64,000 nucleotides of DNA from Elgaria multicarinata webbii (GCF_023053635.1 NC_086172.1:128563681-128627680), one strand, 5' to 3'. Positions 22,258 to 34,269 are shown, counted from the first letter of the stretch. The notes: generated by a model from the sequence alone, not told the origin. Program-made: numbers and translations.

Positions 22258-22870
22258 GTCAAAATGTAAACATTTTATTGTTTACTACAAATTCTTAAGA
22301 ACACAAATATGCCAGTTCCCAATTGCTAATTCTTAGACTAACATAACAACCACTCTGGAAATGACTAGTTTTATCTGATACAGAAAAAGCAAAAAGGAGT
22401 TGTCAGGTAGTTTAAAGACAAACAATTTATAGCACGATCTCATGAATATTTACTCAGATGTAAGTGTCACTGCATTTTCTGTAGTTTGACTCTCTAGTAA
22501 ATGTGCCTAGAACTGCACAACTACTGTGGCATAAACCCTCAACTAACTGATTATGCATCTCCTCTCTGCCTCTCCCCTCTCCCTCTCTCTCTGACACACA
22601 CACAAAGGACAACAACACTCTGTACCTGGGGTCTCCAGTGTGGTGCCCACCAACACTTCTCTTGATGGCCACCAAGCTCCCTGCACCAACTAATATTTTT
22701 TATATTTAAGATTTTTTAATTTATTTCCCCCCCCAAGTGTCTTTAACTGCCCACCAGCCCAGAAAGGTTGCTCTATACAAAATATTCTACAAGTCAATTT
22801 TTCAGAATCCTAAATCTTAGATGAACATTGTAATTTTAACCATTGTAACTGTCAGCCAACTATTACCCAA
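22258..22870. other. STARD9 intron 2, unassigned
   Basis: No gene is seen. Positions 22,430-22,515 loosely match the short palindromic repeat type at 1.8 kb ('atttactcagatgtaagtgt'). A pyrimidine-rich patch is at 22,555-22,595. Confidence 0.45.
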
Positions 22871-24115
22871 AATAAACAAGGGGCTGTCTTCGCAGGGGTT
22901 TCCCTTGGGCTTGACTGCATTGTGAGGTCTTTTGCAGCACATGACGTCATACCTCATGTTAAAAAAAATGTCCCAATACACCACAAGTTTGGACCTGAAA
23001 TATCTGAGGGAGAATGTGACGATCACAGGTCTCCCTGCTCTTTGCTTCGAAAAAAGATGGGGACGGAAGAAGTGCCACCAAGACAACTGATGTCCACTCA
23101 GTGGAAACGTTCTCTCCAGGCTGATGTATCCTTCATCCATGTCTCTATAGCAACAGGGATGGGGATGGCTACAACAACACCACTGCCCCATTGCGATGGA
23201 AATGGTGACAGAGGGATAAGGATCCGAGCTGCTGCTGCTGTGACAAACAGGACAGATTCTTCCGCATTGCGTCCCATCCCATTCACGAGAACAGAAGCAC
23301 AATGCTTTGCTGAGGCAGGAGGGATGCAGAGGAATTGGATGCACAAGCATCCGCCTGCTTCAGCAAAGGATTGCCCTTCTGTTCTCGTGAATGGGGATGG
23401 AACACAGAAGAATCCATCCTGCTCATTGTTACAGCAGCAGCTCAGATCCTTATGTGCCCGCCCGCCCCAATATCGGTGGATGGGTTTCTCCCACAGTTGG
23501 ATGTTTCACGTCCAACTGCAGGAGGCATCCTTTACCCCCACCCTGTGATCTATTTGGGGATCGGCTTGAGGGTATGGAAAGGGCTCCTATCCCCTCAAGA
23601 CTATCTCCACATGAATCAGGGGTGGGGGGGGGTAGCAAGGGATGTGCATGTCCCTGGGAACACGGTGCACCACAACCAGCAGCACCCTACCCAGGGACAG
23701 CATGTATCCATGCCAAGAAGTGAGTGGGAAGCTGAGGATTGCACCACCCCACCCAAGGACGGCACAATTGGACCTCCCCAAGCACTTGCTGGCATGGGAT
23801 TATTTTCCCTGCCAATGGAGCCCTGCTGGGCTAGAGCGGCCTGGGTTTCTGCCACTCTTGCCACACTAATCTGTCTACAGGGAAAACAATCAACAGAGGC
23901 CGCCACATGACACTATAACCAATGGTTGTGCAGAAAAACATCTCTGTAATCTGTTGCTTATCTCAGTTGGTTATTTTTTTGGAAATAACCAACCATGTCA
24001 TGGTTTTTGCCCAGCAGACAACACATTAGTTATCGGGGGACTATTTAATCAATGGTTGATAAAACAGTCCACCATTGACTAATTTGTCATCCAAACTGAG
24101 ACAGTATCTTGCATA
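22871..24115. repeat. GC-rich composite inverted-repeat element
   Basis: A block clearly richer in GC than its surroundings. It contains a long imperfect hairpin (23,216-23,327 pairing with 23,347-23,453) and a second small hairpin at about 23,645-23,712 ('gcatgtccctggg' / 'cccagggacagcatg'). It ends at 23,900-24,110 in family B-like sequence ('caatggttgataaaacagtc', 'ccattgactaatttgtcatc'). Overlapping frames on both strands of the hairpin (up to about 200 codons) mirror one another and show no domain, so they are by-products of the palindrome. It is probably a large non-autonomous DNA transposon, but its outer ends could not be fixed. Confidence 0.55.
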
Positions 24116-25916
24116 TGACAAGAAAAAATACACTTTACTTAACCTTCCTCATTACAGGCCACAAAAAAGAAATAACCAACTGATCTCCTGAGTTTCCTAA
24201 AAGACACTGAACACTATCTACTGGCATCCTCCTAGAATAGACTATTAACCCAGCTCCGGAAAGAATATAAAAGGAGGAGGAAATCACTTATCTAGTTATT
24301 TGATTTCTGCCAAACTGCCTCCTAAGACATTTAAAATACTAATTATCTTAAGCAAGTCACCTAAAATAATCAGGCAGACATGCAAATACAAAGAAAGACC
24401 AAGCAAGAAATAGAAAGCATCTGTCCTGTAGAATTCCCACAGTAATCATGGTGCCTTCTGAGATACATTGCCAACAGAAACTGATTTTGGCCCCATTTTA
24501 CTATTTGACTAAGGGAGTACAGTAGCATTCAGGAGTCCCAGTGTCTGGAAAAAAACAGCTCTGTTTCCCATGCCCTATAAAGGAAGCCTCCAAGAATCTC
24601 AAAAGGGAAAGGATGTATAGTCTCTTGTAACCAGTCACACATCAGGATGTCAACTGTACTGCAATACACATTTTTGTTAGGTTTCCCAGAAATTAGCTGC
24701 AATCATATTAGGGAATGAAATCACAGAGAGTGCAGGGGGAAATGAAATACGACCAAAAGTCACCCAGATGTTTGGGGTTTTGTGCTTATCTTACTAACAA
24801 TTTACTGACAGCTTGAAAGAATAAACACATATAACTGAAATGCAGGGAGATTCAGCAACAACATGGCTACAAGAAGGTTAATTTGTTTTAAAAACCCACA
24901 GATGTTTACTCCGGTACTATAAAGAACTCAGAAGCTGTGCCAATTTATGCTCCCCACACAGCCTGCTTTGCATTTCCTTCCTGTTTTATTTTTAAGCTTG
25001 CTTCTGGGATAGGAAAGAGTGAGTGATTTCAATAGATTTTCCACAGGACAGATAAATGCAATAAAAACAAACTGCACCTATTGATAGGCTTTTTTCTGTT
25101 TTTCACATTTATGCCGGACAAAAAACTAAAGCCCTTTTAATATTTTGCATTGTATTGGTAAGCACCTGTTAACAGCATGGTCTTAACAACATGGATTCAG
25201 ATTCCAAGGGGGCACATTTGTACCTGCATTTTTCTCAAATCCCCAAAGACCCTTTGAAATGCTCTTAAAACACCTCCAAGTTTAAAAAAAGTAATTTGGT
25301 GCAAAAACGTCTTATTAGAGAAATGCAGCTAGTGCTTGCATGGCTTTTCCCTTGAATTCCACCTTTAAAAGCTATCACTAATATTTCCAAAATAGAATTC
25401 ATGTGAGAAAAAGACCCTGCAAACACTCATTTGTCTTTTAAGAAGCTCTTGCACCAAATCCCCAAACTCCTTGTTGGAGTTAAATGTCTTTAATGAGAAT
25501 TTTGAGGATTTCTATGCATGGCACCTTCTAAGAAGGTAACTCTGGGGGAAAAATGAATTCATGTGCACATCTCAGTCCATGAAAGAAAGATTTGTAATCC
25601 CTGTAAGATGCTTATAAAGTCAGCAAGCTAGTTAGACAATCTGAGAGAGCATCAAGCATCAAATAAAATCCATCCAGGCAGAGGGAAAAGAGTGGCAGAA
25701 GCAAAGTAAGGCACAGCATGGTAAGTCACAATAGGACAAAGCTAGGATTATATAAATAGAGCATGTGGAGAACTTCAATAAGCAGAAATCTGGATGCTCA
25801 TAACATAGGGATGAATATGACCCCAGAAAATTTATATAGGAATGGGAGGTTGTCACGTATTACTTTCTGGTTGATGGTGCACAGAAATGGAAGGAATCTC
25901 AGTTTAAGTCTCTCTC
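24116..25916. other. STARD9 intron 2, unassigned
   Basis: AT-rich non-coding DNA. No repeat, exon or regulatory site is recognised. Confidence 0.5.
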
Positions 25917-26090
25917 ACAATTCTTTGACCTATTTATTACATCTGTATCCTGCTTTTCTCCCCAAAGAACTCAAAGGGTTGCATTGTCCCGTTTGCACTT
26001 TCGCACATCCACGCAAGAGAATGGTTAGACTAAATTACTGCCCCAACCTCACATAGCGAGTTTCCTGGCTGAAATTGTTATCTGATCCAC
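25917..26090 (-). repeat. SINE/L2-like repeat remnant
   Basis: 'ctatttattacatctgtatc', 'ctcaaagggttgcattgtcc' and 'cctcacatagcgagtttcct' follow the order of the squamate repeat that begins with an L2-type end and carries a MIR-like 'gtcacccagcgagctt' core. Diverged; the class is not certain. Confidence 0.5.
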
Positions 26091-26099
26091 GTCGTTATC

Positions 26100-26620
26100 T
26101 TCACTATACCAAAGGGCCTGCAACAACTAATTGTAGGTTAACTGTGGATTGTTTAATCTATGATTAACCTACTGGGGTTGTTCACACAACACAACAAACC
26201 ATTGTATGTTTTTTAACCCACAGTTAAATAAGGTGCATGTGGCCACCATTTTGAACATGCAAACTGCCACTCAGGGGTTGTTGTGTCATGTAAACCCAGT
26301 GAGTGTGGGTTATGTGAGCATTAAACAACCAATGCATAACCCATAGTCTGTTTTTAGGGTTATGGTTTTGCTCAACCCATGCTCGTTGGATTCACATGAC
26401 ATGGCAATCCCTGAATAGGGATTGGATATACGACCTGGTGCCCATGGATACCATAGCTCAATGTGGGTTAAAAGTCATACATATCTAGTCACATGCTACA
26501 GATATCATGTAGCAACCTCCAATCGACCTGATCAGAGATTGCATATACAGAGCAGCCACAGAACACACCTGGCATATACCACAGTAAATCATGGGTTAAT
26601 TAATTAACCTACAATTTTCA
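26100..26620. repeat. Family B-like degenerate MITE cluster
   Basis: It contains many short inverse motifs: 'taggttaactgtggattg' / 'tctatgattaacctac', 'ggggttgttcacacaacaca' and 'ggattcacatgacatggcaa', closing with 'catgggttaattaattaacc'. This is the style of the family B ends, greatly degraded and possibly more than one copy. Confidence 0.45.
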
Positions 26621-26737
26621 ACAGTTACATGAAAACTAGGTGTAAATGTTCCCTTTCTACTCTACAAGCTATCATTATGGCTTCCACAGTTATTTCACAA
26701 AATAAATCAGGCTTTCTAAAGCTAAAATAAAACATAC

Positions 26738-26807
26738 CTTTATGTTTCTGACTTTTGCCACTCTATCTTCAACTTCTATGATTATTCTTCTTCCCTCTGA
26801 ATGCTCT
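26738..26807 (-). CDS. STARD9: STARD9 exon 2 (kinesin motor domain)
   Basis: 70 bp. The minus-strand acceptor is 'attttccag' ending at 26,808 and the donor is 'gtatgt' after 26,738. The first base completes an Arg codon split from exon 1 (AG|A), then 23 codons follow: 'EHSEGRRIIIEVEDRVAKVR' and 'NIK'. Human STARD9 has 'ETKEGGRIIVEVDGKVAKIR' at this place (from memory). The reading phase joins exactly to exon 1 (ends in phase 2) and to exon 3 (starts in phase 0), which supports all three calls. Confidence 0.93.
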
Positions 26808-27079
26808 CTGGAAAATAAAATGTAAACAAGAAAGATATAAATACTTTCTGTATTAAACCCCACAAATGAACTACGATAACTATTATGGATATGATCCAGC
26901 AAAGATATTGGGAAGGATCCAACAGTGTCTGGCTGCTCATTCCCTGAAAATGTTTGGGCCCCACTGGTTGAAATGGGAGCAAGTTAAGCATCTTCTTAAT
27001 TCTCCCATTCAAAAGGGAGCAGCGCCTGAAAGTTTTTAACCTCAGTGAACTCAATTCCCATATTTCTGTATAATGCTGT

Positions 27080-27685
27080 TCATTTATTATTTATTAATAT
27101 TTAGAAGAAATTAAAAGAAATTTCTAAGTAATATACAAACAAAACAGTATAAAACCATAACAAAATACTGTATAAAACTTAGAAGAAACAATAGCATGCA
27201 GCAAGGAAAAAGACAAGATCACTGTTCTGGGAAAGCTTGATGGAATGCATGTTCAGTAGGTGCTAAATACCCAGAGGCCCTGTCTAATAGGCACTTGTTG
27301 GGGGGTCCAGAGAGTTGGTGCTTTGATATTAAAAGCCCTATTCTAAGCCATCATGGTCTGGACCACTGATATCTTAGGCACCGCCATGAGGGTATCTCCT
27401 GAGGAGCACAGCAACTGAACAGGCAGACCTGAGATGTTTAGGGTTTTGTACCTAAACCTGGCCTGGTACCAAATAAGCAGCCTGTGCAGTTCCCTCAGTA
27501 TAGTTGTAATGTGCTGGTGATAAACCATTCCTGTTACCAACCTGGCTTTGGCCATCTGCATCAATTCTGAACCATTCTACAACTTCTGGTCCAACCTTAA
27601 GGGCAGTATCATATAAAGTGCATTGCACTAATCCAGTTTTGAAGTTACCAATGCAAGCTATCCTTGTCCAGGAATGGCCATATGT
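27080..27685 (-). mobile_element. Degraded L2 LINE, ORF2 3' region
   Basis: Read on the minus strand, 'gcattggtaacttcaaaact' followed by 'ggattagtgcaatgc' is a decayed form of the L2 RT segment (V-H-A-L-V-T-S-K-L-D-Y-C-N). The rest follows the L2 C-terminal region, and (TTTA)-like sequence at 27,088 marks the 3' end. No open frame of note. Confidence 0.65.
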
Positions 27686-27689
27686 CTTA

Positions 27690-28375
27690 CCAGCCAAAAC
27701 TGGCAAAAGATATTCATAGCAATCTGAGATACCCAGTGCACGGCTGCTTTGAAAAAGGCAAATTCCATATTAGGCATAATTGGGAAAGGAATGAAGAATA
27801 AAACAGACAATATCATAGTGCCCTTATACAAATCTATGGTCCAACCACACTGTACCCTACTGTGTACAGTTCTGGTCACCGCACCTAAAAAAAGGATATT
27901 GTATTATTGAAAAAGTGATGAAAAGGGCAACTAAAATGATCAAGGGGCTAGAGCAGCTCCCCTATGAGGAAAGGTTACAACATCTGGGATTGTTTAGCTT
28001 AGAAAAAGGGTGAGTGAAGAGACATGATAGAGGTATACAAAATAATGTGTGGGATAGGGAGACATTTTCTCCCTCTCTTTAGTGTTGTAAACCACCCAGA
28101 GAGCTTCGGCTATGAGGCGGTATATAAATGTTATAAATAAATAAATAAATAAATAAAAGTAGAACTCAGATCATCCCATCCAGGACAGATAAAACAAAGT
28201 GCTTCTTCGCATGGCACATAGATAAACTATGGAGTTCACTACCAAAAGATGTAGTGATGGCCATCAATCTGGATGGCTTTAAAAGGGGACTGAACAAATT
28301 CATAGAGAATGAGGCTATCAATGGCTACTAGTCCTGATGGCCACTTATCCAGTACCTTAATGAGCTAGCCTGCCT
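27690..28375 (+). mobile_element. CR1 LINE 3' fragment, interrupted by an L2 tail
   Basis: The plus strand encodes CR1 RT remnants such as '[19 protein letters not shown]' and '[10 protein letters not shown]', then the CR1 3' UTR ('aactatggagttcactacca', 'gccatcaatctggatggctt'). An L2 terminus, 'ccacccagagagcttcggct' plus (TAAA)n (about 28,085-28,157), is inserted in it. This CR1 subfamily lacks the 'aatcatagaatcatag' end and is more diverged than the copies at 34.6 and 43.0 kb. Confidence 0.8.
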
Positions 28376-30492
28376 CAACAAATTCATTTAACCTGCTCTA
28401 ATGTGCCACAACAGGACAGGTACCCATGTGGCATTGCACTATCCTATGTAGGTGGAGAGGCAGCAAACCCTGTGAAGCTTTGGCACAATATCAGGTTTAA
28501 AAAAAACGTTTTGAAAAACCAAAGAAAACATTGTCCAGGTTGCATTCATTCACATTGGTTTGCAATTATTTTTGTCCTTTTTCATAATGGTGGGTTTGGT
28601 GTATACTGTAAGAAAGCAGCAACTACTTTTTACTTTGGAACAAGCCAACGTAAGGCAGTTGTTTGGCCAAGTTCCAGGTCAGTTTAATGAATGTATATAT
28701 TTCAAGTAAAACTGACACATATGTAACACTTTATAGATGACATGGGCCTTTACATTTCTCTCTCTCTCACACACACACAGTCTTACATTCAGAAGGGGGC
28801 ATTTATATGATTAAATACTAATGCAGACACGTTTCACCCACACAGCCTAGGAAACACTCTCCCCTTCACATACATACATATGCAGTACCCAATGCTGCAC
28901 AGTTCCACTCTTCAGTGTGAAGAAAAAGAGAAACTGCCACATGGATCTCTATTACAGGACATAGTATTCATACCAGCTGTCCCCTTTAGGCACTGAAAGA
29001 GAATGATAGGATATGCAAGATAAAAATAAAATCATCTTCAGCCCTCCCAATGACTAAGAGGTAAGGCAGCTGAGGAGATATAATGAATTCATTTTAATGA
29101 AGTCTGTGAATACAGGGCCTAAAAGGCCTTCTGGTTGTGATGCCCCCCAATATATCTTCCCAAATGCTCCTGTTACCACTTTCTTTAAAAACTCCTATTT
29201 TTTGAGCTAGCTTAACATCTGTAGAAAGAATACTTTGTTTCATTCCAGCCCCTTATCTCCCACCAATGTTCTAGCTTTGTGAGACATTTATGCACTCTTA
29301 AATTAATCAAAGTTGTGGCAGGATACCACCAACCTTGTCCCAAACCCTGAGCTTAATACATTGTAGCAACCATGCCCATGGTTCCTGAACAAAACTGCTG
29401 GCTTGGCTTAGCTCAGCCTCACTGCCTCTCATTAACATAGATCAATGGTGGTGGAGTCAGCAGCGGAAGCCTGGGAGGCATGAAGAGGGCAAGGCTTCCC
29501 CTTTCAAAGTTCCTTCACTTGTTGGGCAAAGAAAACAGAAAGCAAGTAGTGGGTGCTTAAACTCCTTGAAGAGGCTACAAACGAAGGCAGAGAAAAAGAA
29601 TGCTGGTATGAGACGGCCTACTTTGGGAACCAATCCCAGAAGTCCCCACACTGAGGGTTTCTTCTGTGAAGAAGCTTCAGAATTATCCCCTTTTATCTGC
29701 ATTTATTTATCTTGTTTCTCTCCTTATTAAAGATCAAGGCACTACTGTGTGCAAGAACTGCAAAGACACAGCTACACTACCCTATTTCTGGAAGCAAGTT
29801 AGGGACCTGAATTAACTTCTGCACAGAAATACAAAGGTTAGCTTTAAGTTTTTTGTCTGGCTCCATGGATCAGAACAGCTGCCCTATAACAAATCATTTT
29901 AATACTCTGTTGAATTCAAGTATGTGAAAAATATATCTTAATTAGTTCAAAGCCTGTGAAACATGGTCTACCTATAATATAAATGGTTATGCATCATAAT
30001 CGCTAGTGAACAGAAAGCATGATTCAGCCAGGTTTAAAAACAAAATAAAGAAAAATCAAAGAAGTTACATCAACAAAGACCCTGGCAGGAAACATTATTT
30101 TCAATCTGTTGCTTTCTTGCTATTCTCTCTCTTCTCCAGAGGAGGAGTTATGTTACTATACAGATTTTGCACAGCTCCAGAATTCACTTTTTCCCATCCT
30201 CCTCAAACCTCCGTAGCACACATGGCTTTAATTATCCCATTATACACACGCAAACACACACTCACACAATGGTCTCTCCAGTATTTGTGAGAGCTGAATT
30301 TGCACTCCCGTAATCTTGTAAATCAAGATTAATGTTCAGCAATAAAGATATGTATCAGCTTTGAGGCTGTGTAAAATTACTGAATACCTAAATTCAGCCT
30401 ACAAAGCAGGGAGAAATAAGAAAAAGTAAGACTAGGGCACAGGTGGAGACATTACAAAAAGTTAGAAATAATCTGATTCTATAATTAGTTTG
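28376..30492. other. STARD9 intron 1, unassigned
   Basis: No gene is recognised. Short (CT)n and (CA)n patches occur at 28,757-28,780. The frames at 28,403-28,687 and 29,457-29,702 have no known domain. Confidence 0.5.
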
Positions 30493-30496
30493 TCCT

Positions 30497-30765
30497 CTTG
30501 CAGTCCAAGGGCCAAATTCCATTTGGAAAAGCTCTCAGAGGCCATATTCCATAGGAAGACAAAGCGGCAGGGACAAAAAAAACCCCAGAATATTTAAGCT
30601 TAAAGCTCTTACTGCCAGTAACTAAGCCTTAGGAGAGACATTTCAACATTTTAGAATGTGGGGAAACTGCACAAAAGCCAGGAAACCATCAAGGATGGTC
30701 CGGAGAAAGTAGGTGAGGTCAGGGACAGGGGACTCTGGACCTGAGGTTCTGCACCCCTGCTATAC
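30497..30765 (-). repeat. Family A hAT-like MITE, copy 3 (inverted)
   Basis: It carries the reverse complement of the family A landmarks: 'gaaaagctctcagaggcc', 'ctaagccttaggagagacat', 'ttcaacattttagaatgtgg' and 'gcacaaaagccaggaaacca', ending 'ggttctgcacccctgc'. Confidence 0.75.
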
Positions 30766-30978
30766 CTGGCAAATCTCTTAAATGTTAGGTTCTACATTTT
30801 AAAAACAGAAAGAAAATCTTCCATTACTGGGGAGAGTAAACTGAGATCTAAAAGTTGCACTCTTTCCCTTGTTAATTTATAGCCTTTTCAGTTTATCACA
30901 AATTTCATTACCCTTTCTCTATTCGTAAGTCTTACAACAAAAAGAAGTAGAAAGTGCATGTGAGTATGCCAGTAATAA

Positions 30979-31070
30979 ATCGTACAACTCCTAGCATTCC
31001 CCAGCCATCCATGCAAGTTTGGAGTTCCTAGGACATTTTTCTGTCTAAACATGCATAGGGTTGCACCCTT
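30979..31070. repeat. Family C palindromic MITE, copy
   Basis: 'acaactcctagcattcccca' is followed by 'gtttggagttcctaggacat' and 'ctaaacatgcatagggttgc' plus 'accc'. This is the right-hand portion of the palindrome seen whole at 50.19-50.33 kb. Confidence 0.7.
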
Positions 31071-31075
31071 ACTCA

Positions 31076-31900
31076 CTCTAGTCTCAGTTCAGCCAGTAGT
31101 GCAATGTCGTGATGGGAAAAGGGATCTTGCTGTGGTGCTCTAGTGCTGGGTTTGTACAGCAGCAAAAAAACAACACAACTTCAGGTAAAAGTTTCTGAAA
31201 CTAGTAGGGTTGTATGGGGAGAGGGGTAGTTTGCAGTTTTCAAACTTTTATTTTTGGTAATTACAAAGAGACCCTGGATGAACACTCCAACACTGAACCA
31301 GCATATCCCTGAAAGCGCATAGAAAAGAATGACATAAAACAATGAACAACGTTTATAAAGCAGCATGGTGGATGGTTGTGTTGCACATTTTTAGCTGTAA
31401 CAGATACACCCATGTAACTACATTCTAGAAAATGGACATGATAACCAGAAAAGATTCCCCCTAGGGACAAAATATTGCAATTTGCATGGAAAACGCAACA
31501 TTTTAACAACAGAAGTGCTACCTTGAGGGCGACAACTTGATCCCATATAACAAATGAGGAACAACTGTGCATTTATACCATGAAATGTGTCATGCTTCTT
31601 AAAGCCCCTTTTAATCACAAGAACTTGGCACATTTCGCACCATCTTGATCAATATGCAACCCTATTTGGTCACGTTTTTGCTATTACCACCCACCCACCC
31701 CTTAACGTATGATATACTTTATGAATAGTCCAATAGCGTCAGGCTAAACGTGACATATATAGTCCCGTCTTTCTTTCCCAGCGCCTATTATCAGCATAGC
31801 ACCAACTTCTAGACTCTCCAGCAACTAAGATGTGATTTCCCGTGTTTTCAGCTAGGAACACAGCCAACACATGTATAACACACCCCTGAGAGGAAAACAC
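31076..31900. other. STARD9 intron 1 near the promoter, unassigned
   Basis: No repeat of known class. A block at about 31,410-31,650 ('ccctagggacaaaatattgc', 'tgcatggaaaacgcaacatt', 'atttataccatgaaatgtgt') has a balanced, non-repetitive composition and keeps long minus-strand frames (103 and 71 codons). It could be an ancient repeat or a conserved non-coding element; I cannot tell. Confidence 0.35.
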
Positions 31901-31939
31901 GAATCACACATTAACGGTCACGCACACACAAGCCCAACA

Positions 31940-32480
31940 AGACACACTCCCTGCTCAGTCCTTGCGCGCGTATCAGACGCGTTCTTTCGCCCTTTGTGTG
32001 TGTATGTGTGCGCGTACAGAGAAATACACTCGAGGTCTTCCTCTCATACTCCCCAAAGCCGCCAACCCACCTTTTGCTGAGAGGCCGGACTCGCACAGCA
32101 ACTTTGACATTCGCCATGTCCCGTCTGAGTCCCGGCAAAAGACGCCCCCCCTGCGGTCGCCAGAGCCCCGACTCCACATCACATCGCTGCTCCTCAACCG
32201 CTGCCGCTCACTCGCCTCGCCCAGGCTCCACACAGAGCCCCAGGCAGGGGAAGCACGGCCTGTCCCCGCCCAACGCGGCTGCTCCTGAGGGAAGGGCCTG
32301 CCCGCCTGGGAAGACAAGAGGAAATGGGGAGGGGCTCCTTGTGGTAGTTGCTCCGGAGCTGGCTCTCAGTTTCCTTCAGCTTTCTTCTGCTTGTTGTAAT
32401 TCTGACTATGTGGACTATTTAAACTTCTGTCCTGAAGCTGAGGTGCCGAAAGACGCGGTAGCCGTTCGACACCTTTCCCC
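31940..32480 (-). promoter_or_regulatory. CpG-rich promoter region of STARD9
   Basis: CpG density rises sharply here, for example 'cgcgcgtatcagacgcg' near 31,970 and 'ctgcggtcgccagagccccg' near 32,150, against CpG-poor flanks. Exon 1 of STARD9 lies inside. Such islands are typical promoters of widely expressed vertebrate genes. The transcription start would lie to the right of 32,117. No TATA box was identified. Confidence 0.7.
32071..32117 (-). CDS. STARD9: STARD9 exon 1 coding part (start of the kinesin motor)
   Basis: STARD9 (KIF16A) is a very large kinesin-3 family motor, about 4,700 residues in mammals, with an N-terminal motor and a C-terminal START lipid-binding domain. It localises to centrioles and keeps pericentriolar material cohesive during mitosis (family knowledge). 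Here the ATG at 32,117 begins 'MANVKVAVRVRPLSK', followed by AG of a split Arg codon and the donor 'gtgggt'. 'VAVRVRPL' is the conserved first beta strand of kinesin motors. An in-frame ATG 60 bases upstream is rejected because the family starts at MANV. Exons 2 and 3 follow at 26.74 and 14.70 kb in matching phase. Only the first 77 or so residues are in the window. KIF16B (MASVKVAVRVRPMNRRE) was considered and excluded by exons 2-3 and by synteny with HAUS2. Confidence 0.92.
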
Positions 32481-33715
32481 TGTTGGCCTCAAGACTCGCC
32501 CTGGACATTACACAAAAATACACGCTGGGAGAGAGTTCATCAAAAAGTGTGATGATCTACGTGTGCGTCAAAAATAAATCAGACCTGCAGCTGCCCCATC
32601 TACACTAAGCAGGATACAACACTTTAAAAACGTTTTGAAAACTGTATCTGTAATGTGTCCTGGGTTTGAACAGTTGTCATAACCATTATAAACTTTTATA
32701 AGCAGTAGTGTAGATCCTGCCGGGCTTCTCTCCAGAATGCGTTATACAGTATATAGCAAGCGGGGGCTAAATCTCTCTCTTAACTGTTAAGTTAAATTGC
32801 ATAGTAATTACATTAATCAAACCAAGGTTCTTAATCCATCATTCTTTGCAAAAATCCCAACAACCAGTGGTCGGTAGGCAATCCACCAAAAAAGGGATCA
32901 TTATACAGGACGTCCCTCTCCACATGGACTACAGTCAATCTTCTTCCCCATGCCTCACATAGAGGGCTGGACTCTCCTGCTTGTTACTGTATGTATGATA
33001 TAAACACCTTTGTTAGTCATGCACAGCGTCAAGCAGCTTGCAGCTGTTGTGTTTATGGGTTTACACTTGAGACTCATCCAAAACTCTGGTGATGGCATTC
33101 TTCCTAAATTCTTGATTGCTTTGGATCTACTCCATTTTACACAAGACCAGATCTATTATGACCTGAAATTACAGACCAAATGGAGTCCAGCAATATTATT
33201 TAAGTCAATTATTTAGGTCCCACCTTCCCACCAAGAGATGCCCAACCTAAATACTGGTTTAGGTCTAGTATTTAAACAATTAATAGTTTTCCCCTGTTGG
33301 CATCACACAGGGGGTTAACACACGCCCTACCGTCCTTCTCCGCCAGTGTTTTCCTTCCTCAGTTACTTCCTCTTTTCAAAAGAAGAAGTGCAGAACGAGC
33401 ACGAGGCCCATTGAGTCCGCTGTTCTAATGGCGCTGCTTCTCCTGCACACAGCAGGAGAGAGCGGCAATTCCGAGTTTAAAAAAACATCGGACTTAATGA
33501 GGGTTTTTTTTGTCGTGCAAGGAAGGCCAGAAGGGGCTGGAGGTGAACGATGTCATGTGAGGGACCTGAGCAAACTCCGTGTGCCCAATAACGAGCATGT
33601 AATAAAATGTTCATTGGATGGAGCTTAAGACGTGCACTGGAAATTACACATCTTTTGTTACTTGTTGATAACAAAGGGAACTATTAGGAATAATTTATAT
33701 AAATTTTTTATGCCG
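32481..33715. other. Intergenic DNA upstream of STARD9, unassigned
   Basis: No gene is seen. The frames at 33,010-33,216 and 33,428-33,628 have no recognisable motif. CpG content falls back to background past about 32,600. Confidence 0.5.
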
Positions 33716-33927
33716 TCGTTATGAAAAGGACGACAGCTCTACTGTATCTTTAACAATTGTATAGAAAAGGGAATTTCAAGTATGCATACAGCACCTGGTG
33801 AAATTCCCTCATCACAAATTAAAGGTGCAGGAGCCCTGCCCTCTTTTGTAGAGTGACCAAAAATTCCCTTTTCTATGCAACTGGTAAAGATCCATGAGCC
33901 CTGTCCATCTTTTCATATGGTCACCTT
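33716..33927. repeat. Family D palindromic MITE, diverged copy
   Basis: It opens 'tatgaaaaggacgacagctc' and closes 'cttttcatatggtcacctta'. The inner arms 'tagaaaagggaatttcaagt' and 'aaattcccttttctatgcaa' face each other, so the element folds on itself. About 210 bp and non-coding. Confidence 0.7.
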
Positions 33928-34269
33928 AGTCCCTACATTTTCAGGGTAGCATACCACAAATTAAAATGAAACACTATATAAACTCAATAAAGATACAATT
34001 AAAATACAACAGAGGCAATGACTGCAGATAAAACAGCCTTCTTTTATTAAATGGAAACGATATAGAAATTATGCCCTCTAGTGACAAACATCTTCATTCC
34101 AAAACTATTAGAGATCAGCATTCTAATGTATGCAGTTGGCAGTCAACTATTTGTTGTCATCATCATCTTCCAAGAGATGACCTTTTAATTTCCTTTTTTC
34201 TCAGGTGGGATATCACTACTAAGTATCCCTTCTGCTGCAGAAGTCACCAATGCTTTAATGGCATAATCT

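Noticed and set aside
22922-23910. Overlapping long frames on both strands (up to about 208 codons), possibly a gene
   Set aside because: The frames mirror each other across an imperfect hairpin and show no domain; GC-rich palindromic DNA gives such frames by chance.
32118-32177. Upstream in-frame ATG for STARD9, adding about 20 residues
   Set aside because: The STARD9 and KIF16 proteins start at MANV/MASV directly before the first motor strand; the extension looks like 5' UTR.
31996-32577. 193-codon plus-strand frame over the STARD9 promoter
   Set aside because: It is antisense to exon 1 and lies in a CpG island where stops are rare; no domain.
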